A stretch of DNA of 64,000 nt, taken from the NCBI RefSeq assembly GCF_024362695.1, contig NC_065422.1, positions 2,480,001-2,544,000 on the forward strand, given 5' to 3'. Positions 21,413 through 32,197 of the stretch are shown here, one piece after another. Numbering within the stretch: the first letter of the stretch is position 1; each line of letters begins with the position of its first letter. This stretch comes from Pectinophora gossypiella. Its lineage: Eukaryota > Arthropoda > Insecta > Lepidoptera > Gelechiidae. The position numbers and the translations under genes were made by a program. Under the pieces are notes generated by a model that saw nothing but the letters and a program-made list of their open reading frames with translations, was not told where the DNA came from and made no database searches.

Positions 21413-21714
21413 TTTAATAATTGGTTCTATGCAGCACAGTATGAGTTTGAAAATAAAACTTTTTTTTTCTCTTTATTTTTAGGAACTTTTGTTTTTAAAA
21501 CATGTCAGCTCCATCGATCCTTAACATGTACTACAATCTATTATGAGGATGAATATCAAAACGTGCCAAGCCCGGCAGCGAACCCCCACGCCATTCCTCC
21601 GCGAAAAGAAAATAAAACTTCATTCCGACAAGAAATTCATTTTGATATCAACTCAGAATCATGATTAAATCATCTCCCAAAGTTTTCGAAGCCAACACGT
21701 TTTTTTATAAATGA

Positions 21715-21985
21715 CGCTTTGTTAGTCTCACATATACCATCTATTATTATTCTGGTAGTAAAGAGAAGCAATATAGTTAGCAGCATAATTTTATACATAT
21801 CTGGGGGGCTAAAAACCACTTTAGCAATTCATCTATAAAAGCAATATTGCAATTTGACATTTGCGCAATGCAATTGATATTGATATTTTGATATTGCTTT
21901 TTAACCCCCCTGATTCAAATATCAAGCAACATTTTTTTTATATACCTATATGCCTCTGCTATTACATTATCTTTTTGAATAATTA
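21715..21985 (-). repeat. Family T copy (THAP-like repeat), interrupted by a G5 MITE
   Basis: It carries ATTATTATTCTGGTAGTAAAG and AGAAGCAATATAGTTAGCAG on one side of the MITE and TCAAATATCAAGCAAC, TGCCTCTGCTATTACATTAT on the other, matching the order in the copies at 35756 and 56155. The coding remnant is too eroded to read. An isolated M1 arm lies at about 21625-21690, just before it. Confidence 0.6.
21803..21910. mobile_element. Short G/C-ended MITE, family G5
   Basis: The left terminus is GGGGGCTAAAAACCACTTTA and the right, read inward, GGGGGGTTAAAAAGCAATAT. The interior has AGCAATATTGCAATTTGACA. It is flanked by TG on both sides (CTG allowing one extra C). It interrupts a family T copy; other T copies read continuously through the site (for example TACATAATGTGATCC near 56330). 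Confidence 0.82.
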
Positions 21986-22269
21986 TGTACCCGAGCCATG
22001 AGAAAACAGATAAAAATATCAATCAAATATCAGAATTTACCAAAAGAAGGTTCGACTTCACCGATTCAAACTACGGCTACAGCGGGACAAACATTTATTT
22101 TCACTTTGTTCAATACAGTTGCTATACAACTATAACTTTATTAATAAATTTGTCTCCGCTCGGGGGACGAAACTTACAAGTTTCAAAATGTTATTGTTGT
22201 TTGTGTACTAATATTAGATTACATCTCAAATTTCAGCCTTCTAAGACATCTGGAAGCACCTTATAATTA

Positions 22270-23105
22270 TGATGATCGTTAGTAAGTCAGTGAATGTCAA
22301 AATCGAGGTATTTTTTCATGTCAATAAAATCTAAAGTATAATAGCTATGCATTTGTAACTTGTATATATATGTTTAATAAGTCTACTAGTGACAACATAT
22401 CCTGAGAATTTGGTTCATCTGGTATAATCCATACCTGAGTTATGTTATGAGGGTTCTAAAATACGACGAAACGTTTCGAGAAATGGTAGGTTGTCCCTGT
22501 CCTTGCACTTCACTTTGCTCGTCTTGTTGGTGGCACTCCCGTGCCCCCACATTTTATGTATTCCGTTTCCAGTATCTCATGTGGTTTTCACTTGTGTTTT
22601 TAAAACAAGAAAGTAACATGTTCTAAACAATAATTTGATAAGTAAACTAAAGTTAAGCTAGGGTGGCACAAAAAGGGATAAAAGTTATATAAAATAAAAC
22701 TTTGTGAATATGGTTTTTAGGGTTCCGTAAGACTGTATCTGGACACACCAAACACACCAAACCCAAACCTATCTCAGCAGCTTTGATTCACACCAAAGGT
22801 CATGACTTAGAACGTCAACGGCTACTAGAGCTTGATGCCAAGCGCGATGAATTGAAAGCCTGACCACCTGTGTTATGCATAATTGTATACATATTTAAAT
22901 GATGTGCTCATATGTCCGCTATCTGAGAGGATCTTTTCCTACAAAAGTGGCTATATAAGCCACATGCGACCATATGAACGTCGGAGTTGAAGCAGTCGCC
23001 GTAGCCGACATCGGCTGGATCACATCATCATCATCACCATCTAGACAGTAGCTGGTAGCCGGTTGAACCTGATTAAACCTAAGGTTGATTGTCCATTTGA
23101 GTTGA
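22270..23105. other. Unassigned sequence
   Basis: No host exon or known repeat was recognised except 'TTTTTAGGGTTCCGTAAGAC' near 22711, which starts like the repeat at 12097. Confidence 0.4.
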
Positions 23106-23300
23106 AAGGTCATATTGACAGTCACTTCTGTAAAATTCCGGACTTCTCAAATGTTCAGGTTAGGTAAGCGGACCACGAAAAAACGGAATAACTCTAAGGA
23201 AGATGATGATGTTTTAATAGCAAGGGTGTTGCTGCCGCCAAAGGTGTTCTCGAGGTACCGAACAGGGCTATACACACACACACACACACACACACACAGG
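23106..23300 (+). repeat. Dispersed repeat tail plus (CA)n microsatellite
   Basis: 'CACTTCTGTAAAATTCCGGA', 'GTTCAGGTTAGGTAAGCGGA' and 'AACGGAATAACTCTAAGGAA' match the family at 36246-36440 and 58433-58620 in the opposite orientation. A (CA) run of about 12 units at 23272-23298 is flanked on both sides by AGGGCTATA. Confidence 0.7.
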
Positions 23301-23833
23301 GCTATACACATTGCTAATCACAATTTGGAGTGTGACTAGGGATTGACGAATCAAAAGTGTTGTGCATCACGCTATGCAAACTTTATACCGCGTCACCGAC
23401 GAGCGCCATCTATGATGTATATGCAGAACTAATTTGTCCGCCACAATGATGAGTTTAGATTGTTGTCCAAAAGTGCAAGAAACGTGTAAAAATAGTTTAT
23501 CATTAAGGTGTGTGTTTATTGAAGCATTTAATTGTCAATCTTTACTACATACAGAGCCAGGGCGCCGGGAACACGGGACAAGCGGATTTCATACAAATTG
23601 TTAAAATGTAAGTCAGACACACGCTTAAGATTATGAAAAGAGATTCATTTTCATGTTTCTCCTGCCATGTAGGCTGGAAGAAATCTTTATTGAAAATAAT
23701 AAGCCTATCTATTGTTTTTGTTGTAAATGTGTACTGTATATTCATTTTGTCTGTTCTATTGTAAAAACAAATAATAAATTAAAATGTAATTTTTGTTATG
23801 TGGGTAGGTAACAAAATAATCATGGTGGTACGG
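23301..23833. other. Spacer, nothing recognised
   Basis: No motif-bearing frame is present. Confidence 0.4.
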
Positions 23834-24120
23834 AAGTGCTGGAAAGAGTTGAAGAAAAGAGAACCATATTGAAGACTATAGAGAACCGGAGAGGAAATAT
23901 GATTGGCCACCTGATACGACACGATTCATTTATAACAAACATTATAGAAGGACAAATTGAAGGGAAGAGAGGAAGGGGCAGACCTAGGATAACATTTATG
24001 AAACAAATAAAAGAGAAGGTGCAGGTCGTGTCGTATCGGGAGGTGAAGGTTTTGGCGGGAAGAAGAGAGGAATGGCGGTTACTCCACCGACAAGAGCGCA
24101 GCTCTTAAATAGAGAGAGAG
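23834..24120 (+). pseudogene. 3' tail of a young RTE-like non-LTR retrotransposon
   Basis: The frame encodes 90 residues of an RT C-terminal tail with IENRRGNMIGHLIRHDSF, GKRGRGRPRITFMKQ and LLHRQERSS. It is 5' truncated and ends in (GA)n. It differs from the copy at 63611-63900 at only three positions across about 280 bp. TACGGAA occurs at the left junction (23829-23835) and after the GA run, a possible short target-site duplication. Confidence 0.85.
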
Positions 24121-24347
24121 ATACGGAACCGTGGAACGATGTCCGACCGACGCGACGTACTTGATTTTGTAGACACGTGCAGGTGGTACCTACTGGAGTA
24201 GGTTTATTTTATATTTCATTTTGGATAAACTTCCTCCCCGACATGTCAATATTAGTTTAACCCGTCCCCGCGATGAAATCATAACCACGTTCATGGACAG
24301 AGGGAGAGTTATCTCGTTCGAGAAAAAAAGAGCTACGTAACATACCT

Positions 24348-24615
24348 ACAGGGTGTTAGTGACATCGTAACGAATACTGAGGGAGATGATTCAGCTCACG
24401 ATTCTGAGTTAATATCAAGTGGAATTTACCGATATCAAATAAATACACAAAACAAATATCATAAAATATCATAATTCATGATATTTTTTGGGGCTTTTCT
24501 AAGTTATTTTCAATTCTTTACTTTTGCGATGGAAAATTCGACTTGATATTAACTCAGTATAATGAGCTGAATCATTCTCCTCAGTATTCGTTACGTAATC
24601 ACTTACACCCCTTAC
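24348..24615. mobile_element. Palindromic MITE, family M1
   Basis: The left arm begins TACAGGGTGTTAGTGACATC; the right arm ends 'CGTTACGTAATCACTTACAC'. The centre contains GGAATTTACC and GGAAAATTCG arms. A further fragment of an arm (GGGTGTTAGTGGCACCGTAA) lies at 24700-24725. Confidence 0.82.
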
Positions 24616-25049
24616 AAGACCCCATCCCCATTTAAACGCGGTAAGAACCCGTTATTATGTGTTTTAATTACCCTTTACAAGTACGTATACGAGTACGTAT
24701 GGGTGTTAGTGGCACCGTAACGAATAATAAGCAAAAGTGATGTTTTAACTTGAGCATTTTTCAGTAGGAATGTGTGAATTGTTTTTTTTTCAGTAAGGCT
24801 AATGATTATTTTTATTCTATGTCGTAGGTACAGAAGAGACACTCTCCTCACTCGCAATCACTAAGGTGGCTGGCACACGGTAAGAACAATATTTTTATAT
24901 GAAGTGTCCAGGCTGGAACGCAGGTATGGGATAGGGTATTCGTTTCCAATGTGTGGCACGTTTCTATAAATTATTAAAATGGTGGCGCACCATCGCTTCC
25001 TTTGACACAACCCTTGGTTTAATTAAATGTTCCCAAAGCCCATACACTT

Positions 25050-25128
25050 AGGGTGGCTTGCGTAAGGGTCTTTAAACATGTTTAGTGAGCCACTAAACAT
25101 GTTTAAAGACCCTTACGCAAGCCACCCT
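25050..25128. repeat. Perfect 38-bp inverted repeat with a 3-nt loop
   Basis: Arms 25050-25087 and 25091-25128 are exact reverse complements around AGC. The outer arm carries AGGGTGGCTTGCGTAAGGGT. The pairing resumes after one mismatch outside. Nothing else identifiable is attached. It may be the deletion product of a fold-back element or a hairpin transcript source; I cannot tell which. Confidence 0.97.
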
Positions 25129-25130
25129 TA

Positions 25131-28100
25131 GATATAAAAAGTAAGTAAGTTTATCTATTTAAATATGGGTCAAGATTTGTTTCGTCAATCAATAATAAAA
25201 CCCTGCTGAAATCCGGGTCTCATGAATTTTAGAGTACTTAGTAAATAGACTGTAATTAAGCTATATGGGTTCTGTTCGGAGAGACCTTTAAATACTTACC
25301 TGCATTTTTTCCATCCATATAAATATATACTAGCTTTTGCATCACACACTTATACTCAGTTATACTTACTTAGCTTGATTGTTTGACAGCTGTCAGAATA
25401 CTTAACTTTTGTTTTTGCCACACACTAAAAAATAAAAAAAAATAAAAATAAATAAAAATATTTATTTGACCATAAGAACAACAAACTCACCAAACTTCAT
25501 GCAAAAAACCTCGTTTTACACAGACAATACTCATTGACGTTATCGTACATGCAATTTATGTGTGTGATGTCTGACACCCATACGATTGAAGACTAAATTA
25601 AGACCGAGGGGGGGTGAGGTAAACTTACATAAGAGTGGGCGTTTTATACGTGGCGTACGTAGTATTATTCATTATGCTAATGGTTTTGCCATGACTTAAT
25701 AACATTTTCTGGACAAAGTCCTTTCTCATTATTGTATACTTACCACAAATCATAGAATGTGTAAGGTAGGTTTATAGACACTATATTTCTGTGCCCTTGT
25801 CAAATTCATAGCATGCAAAGATATGTAATTAATTAAGCACGTACATAAACTTACGCCGGGTAAGCAGATACTATAATGGCTTTCAAATTATTTCCATCCC
25901 TAACATAGATACTTCTTTGCTTCCTCCACATTTATTTAGTCGTTTCAATCACACGCAAAATAAAATTATTAAAGCTACCTATCAAATATATAGCATAGAG
26001 ATCATCTCCTAAAAAGGAGATTAAAGTAATTCTAAAATATTAAAGTGCCTTGAATTATTTTAAAGCAAATAACATTTTGATTGACGTTTAATCTTGGCGC
26101 ACCGGGAAAACATCCTGAAAAATGTCGTCAGAAAATAATTAAAAGGCTAAGATGACCCTAATCATCTCAAAACGACGTAGGCTTTGTACTTACCATGACA
26201 AAAAATGTAAGCAACTAAAAATGGGAAACAATATTTTTTACCCGCTGGGGTTAATTATTATATTGATTTTATCATGAATTATGATAGGTACAATTATTCC
26301 CACATGAAAATGTTTATAAATAATATATCTACTTTCTATAATTACTTTTACAATATTCGCGAATGCAATAATTACAGAAGAGTACCTTAATTTTATTATT
26401 TACCAACTTCAAATATACCGCGCTCACAGTTGCCGCGTTTTCTAATCATGGGAGGCAACATAAGGAAAATGAGGTCATAGACTTTTTTTTATTGTTTGGA
26501 TGTCAGTCTTTTTGCTCGAAGGTACGTTCGTTTCATTGACTTTTGGTATTGAAATAGAGCCACATAAATTAGTATTTATTTGTATTGTATTGCATTTATT
26601 AAACTACTTTTGTAAAATCATGCATATTGCAGAAGGTGGATTCTTGTTGATCTCATTCGCCTAACTCTATACTTTTATTATAGATCAGTACCTGGCTCAG
26701 AATTACTTCAAAAATATATTTTTTAATTACACAAAAGCCCAAGAAATCACCTCCACCAACGCGCAGTGTAGCAGCTTAGTAGAGTATGCTACATACTTCC
26801 TTTGGTTGATTAAAGGGAAACCCCCGGCTGTGGAACGTATACAGGCTGTTTATATTTTTTTTTACACAAACCTTTGCATATCTGTGAAATATTTTTTTTT
26901 TATTATCTCGACTTATTGAATTCACATTATATATTTTTTAAAACTACATATTAAAAAAAAAAAACAATTTATAATAATTTACTTACTTATTATTAGTTAT
27001 TTATTTATTTTATTTATTAATTACTACGGTATGGATAGCAGTTAAAATTGCCCTGCAACTACGTGTAAGTTTCGTCTTGTAAAAATAACTAGGGTTTCGT
27101 TTCCCGGGTTCCCGTTCCCATTCCCATCAATTCCCAGGAAAATATTCATTTCCGATACCGAGAAATGTGCCGATAGTCCCAGAAAAATTAGGCAATTTAT
27201 ATATAGTAAAAAAATACTGCGATGCGTTTTAAATTGAAACAAATAAGCCATATATATGCCATTGACTCAGTATCATAGAAGACAAAGCGAAAAATGAGAG
27301 CTTTCAGCCTTAAAAACAAACAGGCGAAAATAAAATATTGAGATGGTGCTGCACGCAATCCCTACAGGTATCCAAAATTACCTCAATGCATCATTAAAGT
27401 TATTATACATATGTTATTTATAATGTTACAAATTTTCTGCAAGCTAAGTATATCGAAGAAAATTTTGCTGAGTAATCTTTGCGTTAATTGTTTAAATGCT
27501 CTCTCTGGTAGCATATTCTAACAAGACGATCATTCTTTTTCTATTCTCACTTGAAATATCATGAATCCGAATGTTCGGTGTTTGATGTCAAATAAAGTGC
27601 TGATTATCAAACAAATAACTTAAAAAAATCACAAATCTATTTATTTTTCATGCATTCAAAATATAATTAACATATACCTAGAAACCAATATATTTTATAA
27701 AAACATGTGATTACCGGGAAAAAAAAGATGAGTCGTGGGAATGAGAAAAATCCGAGAATACCGAAGCCCTTTTCCCGACCTCATGTCAATCACTCACTTT
27801 TAGCACAATGAGTAACCCCTCAAAAGGTGTAACGTTAACACATAGGTATTAAAATTAATATTAACATTATTATTATTGTATAACATTTTTCGCTAGTTTT
27901 ATGAAAAATAATCCATTTTGAAATTACATGGAGTCAGTATTATTAGATGCAAGACTGATAAAATAAAACCCAGCTAACTACTCTACAAGATAAATGCAAT
28001 ATTTTTTTGATAATTATTTTATTACTTACTATTTTTAGCACTCAAAGTTTCACCATACCAAACCAGTTGAAATTGCCCCGTTGCACCTTACTTATCTTGG
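25131..28100. other. Long AT-rich, gene-poor stretch
   Basis: No exon or structured repeat is recognised apart from a degraded SINE C piece at about 26742-26850 (ACCTCCACCAACGCGCAGTG, GAGTATGCTACATACTTCC). A run of simple AAATAAAAATAAATAAAAAT is near 25425-25460 and poly-T/poly-A rich sequence near 26880-27020. Confidence 0.5.
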
Positions 28101-28109
28101 TTTTTGATA

Positions 28110-28300
28110 CATAACACATATATATATAACCTATACACGTCCCACTGTTAGGCACAGGCCTCCCCTCAATCAACCGGAGGGGGTATGGAGCATACTCCCC
28201 CACGCTGCTCCACTGCGGGTTTGTGGAATTATTTGGGCTAGAAGACCGTGACCAACGGCTTATCGTGCCTTCCGAAGCACGGAATCATCTTACTTTTTGG
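28110..28300 (-). repeat. SINE family C, headless
   Basis: Plus-strand reading TATACACGTCCCACTGTTAG, AGGCCTCCCCTCAATCAACC, CACCACGCTGCTCC-like and 'GTGCCTTCCGAAGCACGGAA' is the reverse complement of the C tail and core. Confidence 0.85.
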
Positions 28301-28499
28301 TTTACTTTTTTTTTGATAGTATATAAAAATAAAAATAGAGAAGAATAAAAACTAATCTTTTTGGAAATACATATTTACGCCCGCAATAAATAATGAGGTA
28401 GGCAGAGCTACAAACTGTGGCAAGATAATTTGCAACCAATTTTGATTCGCTGTCCCAAAGTGGTTACGGTGGCAGTCGATCAAGCCGCTGTCGTCCTTT

Positions 28500-28624
28500 A
28501 TACTTTAATGGTTAAGAACTATAATTTGTCAGAAAATAAATTTAAAACACATGTGAAGCTTACTTTATGGAAAAAAGCTTATTATAAGATGAATGATTAC
28601 CTAAATGATAAAAATGCCTGGTAA
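28500..28624 (+). pseudogene. Last codons of a Jockey/CR1-type RT
   Basis: The frame ends LSENKFKTHVKLTLWKKAYY followed by KMNDYLNDKNAW and a stop, matching E1's KQKLYKKGYYKVSDYLEDMNAWD. A second copy of this family is at 58095-58350 on the minus strand. Everything upstream is missing. Confidence 0.8.
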
Positions 28625-28625
28625 T

Positions 28626-29659
28626 TTTTTTTTTTTCAACCTTAACACGTTGCGAAATGACATAATTATACAAAAATGTTACATTGACATAATGATTTTG
28701 ATTTCCGTTCCTCATGATATAGTAAGCACGTAATCTCTATTAGTTTATATGACAATACATGATCCCCGAAATACAAGCTGCTAGAAGCGTTTTATTTTTA
28801 TGATTTAATACTTTTACATTATAATTATAACAACGTGGTTATGAGGATGTACATAACTGCACGCTAAACTATTTGTAATAAAACTTCACATAAATAACGT
28901 AAACAATAATACATTTGAAAGTAAATAAAAGATGCATAGTGCAGTCAAAGTCGCAGTTTAAAATTCTGGACCAGTTTTCAGTACAAAATAAGAATAAGAA
29001 TTAATTTTAATTATAAGAGAATTTATTAAGTTATTTAAATTTTAAAATAATAAATGATTTTGCTTTCACTATGTCATACAATTTACACGACGCAATGAAA
29101 TGAACAGGCCTTAAAATGATATGCCATAGACAGAACTCACTTCAATCTCACTTGGTTTTCGCATTGAAAATTATGTAATTTCTTCTTAAATATTTATTTT
29201 GCGTATGTTTTTGACTAATTATATTTGAAATTTTATATTAATAATAATAAATTTACCATATTTACTATGTAAATTTGTAATCTTTTTGTAATAAACTGCA
29301 TAATAATGTAATGTTTAACTTTTTTATAGTTACACTGGCTGAAATTAAAACTATAACTAACCATAAACAATATCTTGACGTCCGACGCCGTTCTTTCTCT
29401 TCTCGTTATATTGGTAGCGCTGTTGCTAACGCCATTTTTGTTATACACTCGAAGCTACGTAAGGTGATTTTTTTTTACTCATAGGAATACTCCCCATGTG
29501 GGAAAGAGAGGGTTGTATCAGACTGACTTAGGTAGCTTCTACTGACCCGAATATTTTCTTCAAAGCTTATTTACGACGTTTCTCATTGTCTATGCTATAG
29601 ATACGCATCCCGAGCGATACATACGGTGTAAAGCTTTTAGTGACAAATGTTTAGTAAAA
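28626..29659 (+). promoter_or_regulatory. 5' flank and probable 5' UTR/promoter of HCF
   Basis: There is no TATA element I would trust. Between 29380 and 29660 the composition becomes more balanced, with AACGCCATTTTTG at about 29429 (a YY1/Pho-like GCCAT motif). The sequence before the start codon, TAGTAAAAATGAAGG, is a good insect initiation context. The transcription start cannot be located by eye. Confidence 0.35.
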
Positions 29660-32197
29660 ATGAAGGAAAACGCCGTACTTAAGTGGCAAAAAGTGTGCAA
29701 TCCCACCGGCCCACAACCGCGACCCCGACATGGCCATCGCGCGGTCGCCATAAAAGATTTGATGATAGTTTTCGGCGGCGGAAACGAAGGTATAGTTCAT
29801 GAGCTTCACGTCTTCAACACCACCACAAACCAATGGTTCGTGCCTGTAACAAAAGGAGAAGTGCCCCCGGGATGCGCCGCCTACGGATTCGTGGTGGACG
29901 GCACGCGCCTGCTGGTGTTCGGCGGCATGGTGGAGTACGGCAAGTATTCCAACGACCTCTACGAGCTGCAAGCCTCTCGCTGGGAATGGAAGCGTCTGAA
30001 GCCGCTGCCGCCCAAGCAGGGTCTGCCACCGTGCCCCCGCCTCGGCCACAGCTTCACATTGCTCAACGGAAAGGTATACCTCTTTGGCGGGCTAGCGAAC
30101 GAGAGCGACGACCCAAAGAACAACATCCCGAGGTACCTCAACGATTTGTATACGCTTGAACTGTATCCCAATTCATCTATGACAGTATGGGATATACCTC
30201 TCACATATGGTCAATCGCCCCCACCGCGAGAATCACACAGTGGCGTTTCATATACAGACAAAAACAGTGGCAAGTCTTCCCTTATCATCTACGGAGGCAT
30301 GAGTGGATCCCGCCTGGGTGACTTGTGGGTACTGGATGTTGACACAATGTCATGGTCTCGACCTGAAGTGGGAGGCCTGCCTCCTCTCCCAAGATCTCTT
30401 CACACTGCCACAGTCATCGGCCATCATATGTATGTCTACGGAGGCTGGGTGCCGCTCGTCCCAGATGAATCAAAACTTGCCACTCATGAAAAAGAATGGA
30501 AATGCACAAATACACTTGCCTCCCTCAATTTGGAGTCGATGACGTGGGATAACATTGCACTAGACAAGTTTGAGGAGTGCATCCCGCGAGCCCGGGCCGG
30601 ACACAGTGCTGTGGCTATACAAACCAGATTATATATTTGGTCGGGCAGAGATGGCTACAGAAAAACTTGGAATAATCAGATTTGTTGCAAAGATTTGTGG
30701 TATCTGGAAGTGGGAGTGCCACCACAGGCCGGCAGAGTGGCCCTAGTACGAGCTGGCACTACTACTCTGGAGCTGTGCTGGCCGGCAATGAACACAGTCA
30801 CCACTTATTTGTTACAAGTACAGAAATGCGGCAAAGTGACACCTGCACGGTTCCCAGCCGCGGCAGAGCCCGTGGCTGCAGCGCCGCCCGCGTCGCCCGT
30901 GGCCGCCCAACCCGACGCTGCCAAAGCCTTTGGCCTCACGTCACCAATATCCAGTGGTTTACCTCCAACACCTACAATGGAGCCATTGTCCGTTCCCGGT
31001 CGTCCAATCGCGGCGGCCCCCTCCCCAGTCGCCGCACCTATCGTTTCTACGCCACAGAAAATCGGCCCCGGTGCCATTAAAGTTCCAGCACAGGCCACCG
31101 TTAAAATATCACCTAACACGCCCACAATCAAACATACTACTTATCAAGGTAAAACAGTGGTGAAATCGCCGGCGGGCACCGCAACACCGGGCTCGTCGCA
31201 ACAGATTAAGGTGGCCGCCGTCACACCACAGGGCGTGACGAGGATCGTGAGCGGAGTGAGCACACCCGGCACGGTGCGCGTGTCCACAGCGCAATCCAAT
31301 GCACAGATCGTGATCGGGTCGGGCACCGGTGCCGGCACCCCACGCTTCGTGCAGGTAAAGACCGGAGCCAGCGGCGGTGTGCCCGTGAAACTCGGTGCTG
31401 GCACGCCCGTCAAGCTCACCAGCGGGACGGTGCCGCTCAAGATCGGCGCCGCCAATATCCAGGGCAAGATTACTGCCAACAGCGTTCAGAAGGTCGGACA
31501 AGTCTCCACGACTCCGCTCAAGCTGAGCGCGGGAAGCAACGTGAAAATCGGTACGAGCAACGTCCTCGTGAAAACCGCTGGCGGCGTGCCCATTCAAGCC
31601 GGTGTCGCCAACCTGCAAGGTAAAGTCGCGGCCGGCGTCCCTGTGAAGCTGGGTGCCGGCAACCTGCCAGTGATCGCCAGCAGCGGCGGCGCCATACAGA
31701 TCGCGAGCAGCGCGCTGGGAGGGCAGCAGGTGAAGGCGCCCGTGTACAAGATTGTGACGGCCAAGTCGGGCGAGCAAACAGCGACGGTGGCCACGACGGC
31801 GGGTGCAGCGGCCGGCGGCGCCACCGTGTTGCGGCAGGCGAGTGGCAACGCCGGCATCCCCGTCATCATCAAGAAGACCCCCGGAGCCAACGCGCAGGCC
31901 GGTAACCAGCCGCAGTACGTGACGCTCGTCAAGACCTCCACGGGAATGACGGTGGCGACGATGCCAAAAGTGGCGATGATGCAGAACAGGCCCGCGGTGC
32001 CGGTGAGTGCGGCGCAGGGGCTCGCGCCCGGTGCCACCATCGTGAAGCTGGTGTCGGCGAACACAGTGGGCGGCAACAAGATCATCACACTGCCCTCCAA
32101 CATGTTGCAGCTGGGCAAGACGGGCGTGGGCGGCAAGCAGACAATCGTGATCACCAAGTCGGCAGGTCAGGCGGCGCAGTCGAGTCAGCCGCAGTGA
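29660..32197 (+). CDS. Hcf: Host cell factor (HCF), Kelch and SAS1N portion, single exon
   Basis: HCF is a nuclear scaffold that recruits chromatin-modifying enzymes to transcription factors. The 845-residue product has six Kelch blades at about residues 18-355, with near-identical landmarks to animal HCF-1: PRPRHGHRAVAIKDLMIVFG, GGMVEYGKYSNDLYELQASR, GLANESDDPKNNIPRYLNDL, THEKEWKCTNTLA and RLYIWSGRDGYRKTWNNQ. Residues 357-400 (PPQAGRVALVRAGTTTLELC ...) match SAS1N, the strand that pairs with the C-terminal fibronectin region. The rest is Ala/Gly/Thr/Val-rich, with repeated 'PVKLGAGTP/PLKIGAANIQGK' phrases. There is no Taspase-type cleavage site and no C-terminal Fn3/SAS1C part. The frame stops at Q-P-Q-stop, and GTGAGC overlaps that stop (32194-32199), so a spliced longer form is possible. 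GC content is far above the flanks. The start is the first Met with a good context. Absence of introns could alternatively mean a retrocopy. Confidence 0.93.
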   Translation: MKENAVLKWQKVCNPTGPQPRPRHGHRAVAIKDLMIVFGGGNEGIVHELHVFNTTTNQWFVPVTKGEVPPGCAAYGFVVDGTRLLVFGGMVEYGKYSNDLYELQASRWEWKRLKPLPPKQGLPPCPRLGHSFTLLNGKVYLFGGLANESDDPKNNIPRYLNDLYTLELYPNSSMTVWDIPLTYGQSPPPRESHSGVSYTDKNSGKSSLIIYGGMSGSRLGDLWVLDVDTMSWSRPEVGGLPPLPRSLHTATVIGHHMYVYGGWVPLVPDESKLATHEKEWKCTNTLASLNLESMTWDNIALDKFEECIPRARAGHSAVAIQTRLYIWSGRDGYRKTWNNQICCKDLWYLEVGVPPQAGRVALVRAGTTTLELCWPAMNTVTTYLLQVQKCGKVTPARFPAAAEPVAAAPPASPVAAQPDAAKAFGLTSPISSGLPPTPTMEPLSVPGRPIAAAPSPVAAPIVSTPQKIGPGAIKVPAQATVKISPNTPTIKHTTYQGKTVVKSPAGTATPGSSQQIKVAAVTPQGVTRIVSGVSTPGTVRVSTAQSNAQIVIGSGTGAGTPRFVQVKTGASGGVPVKLGAGTPVKLTSGTVPLKIGAANIQGKITANSVQKVGQVSTTPLKLSAGSNVKIGTSNVLVKTAGGVPIQAGVANLQGKVAAGVPVKLGAGNLPVIASSGGAIQIASSALGGQQVKAPVYKIVTAKSGEQTATVATTAGAAAGGATVLRQASGNAGIPVIIKKTPGANAQAGNQPQYVTLVKTSTGMTVATMPKVAMMQNRPAVPVSAAQGLAPGATIVKLVSANTVGGNKIITLPSNMLQLGKTGVGGKQTIVITKSAGQAAQSSQPQ

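Noticed and set aside
31109..32157. Long open frames on the strand opposite HCF (222 and 187 codons)
   Set aside because: They lie entirely within the GC-rich, repetitive part of HCF, carry no family motif, and their codons mirror the Ala/Gly/Thr/Val-rich sense frame. They are shadows of the sense gene.
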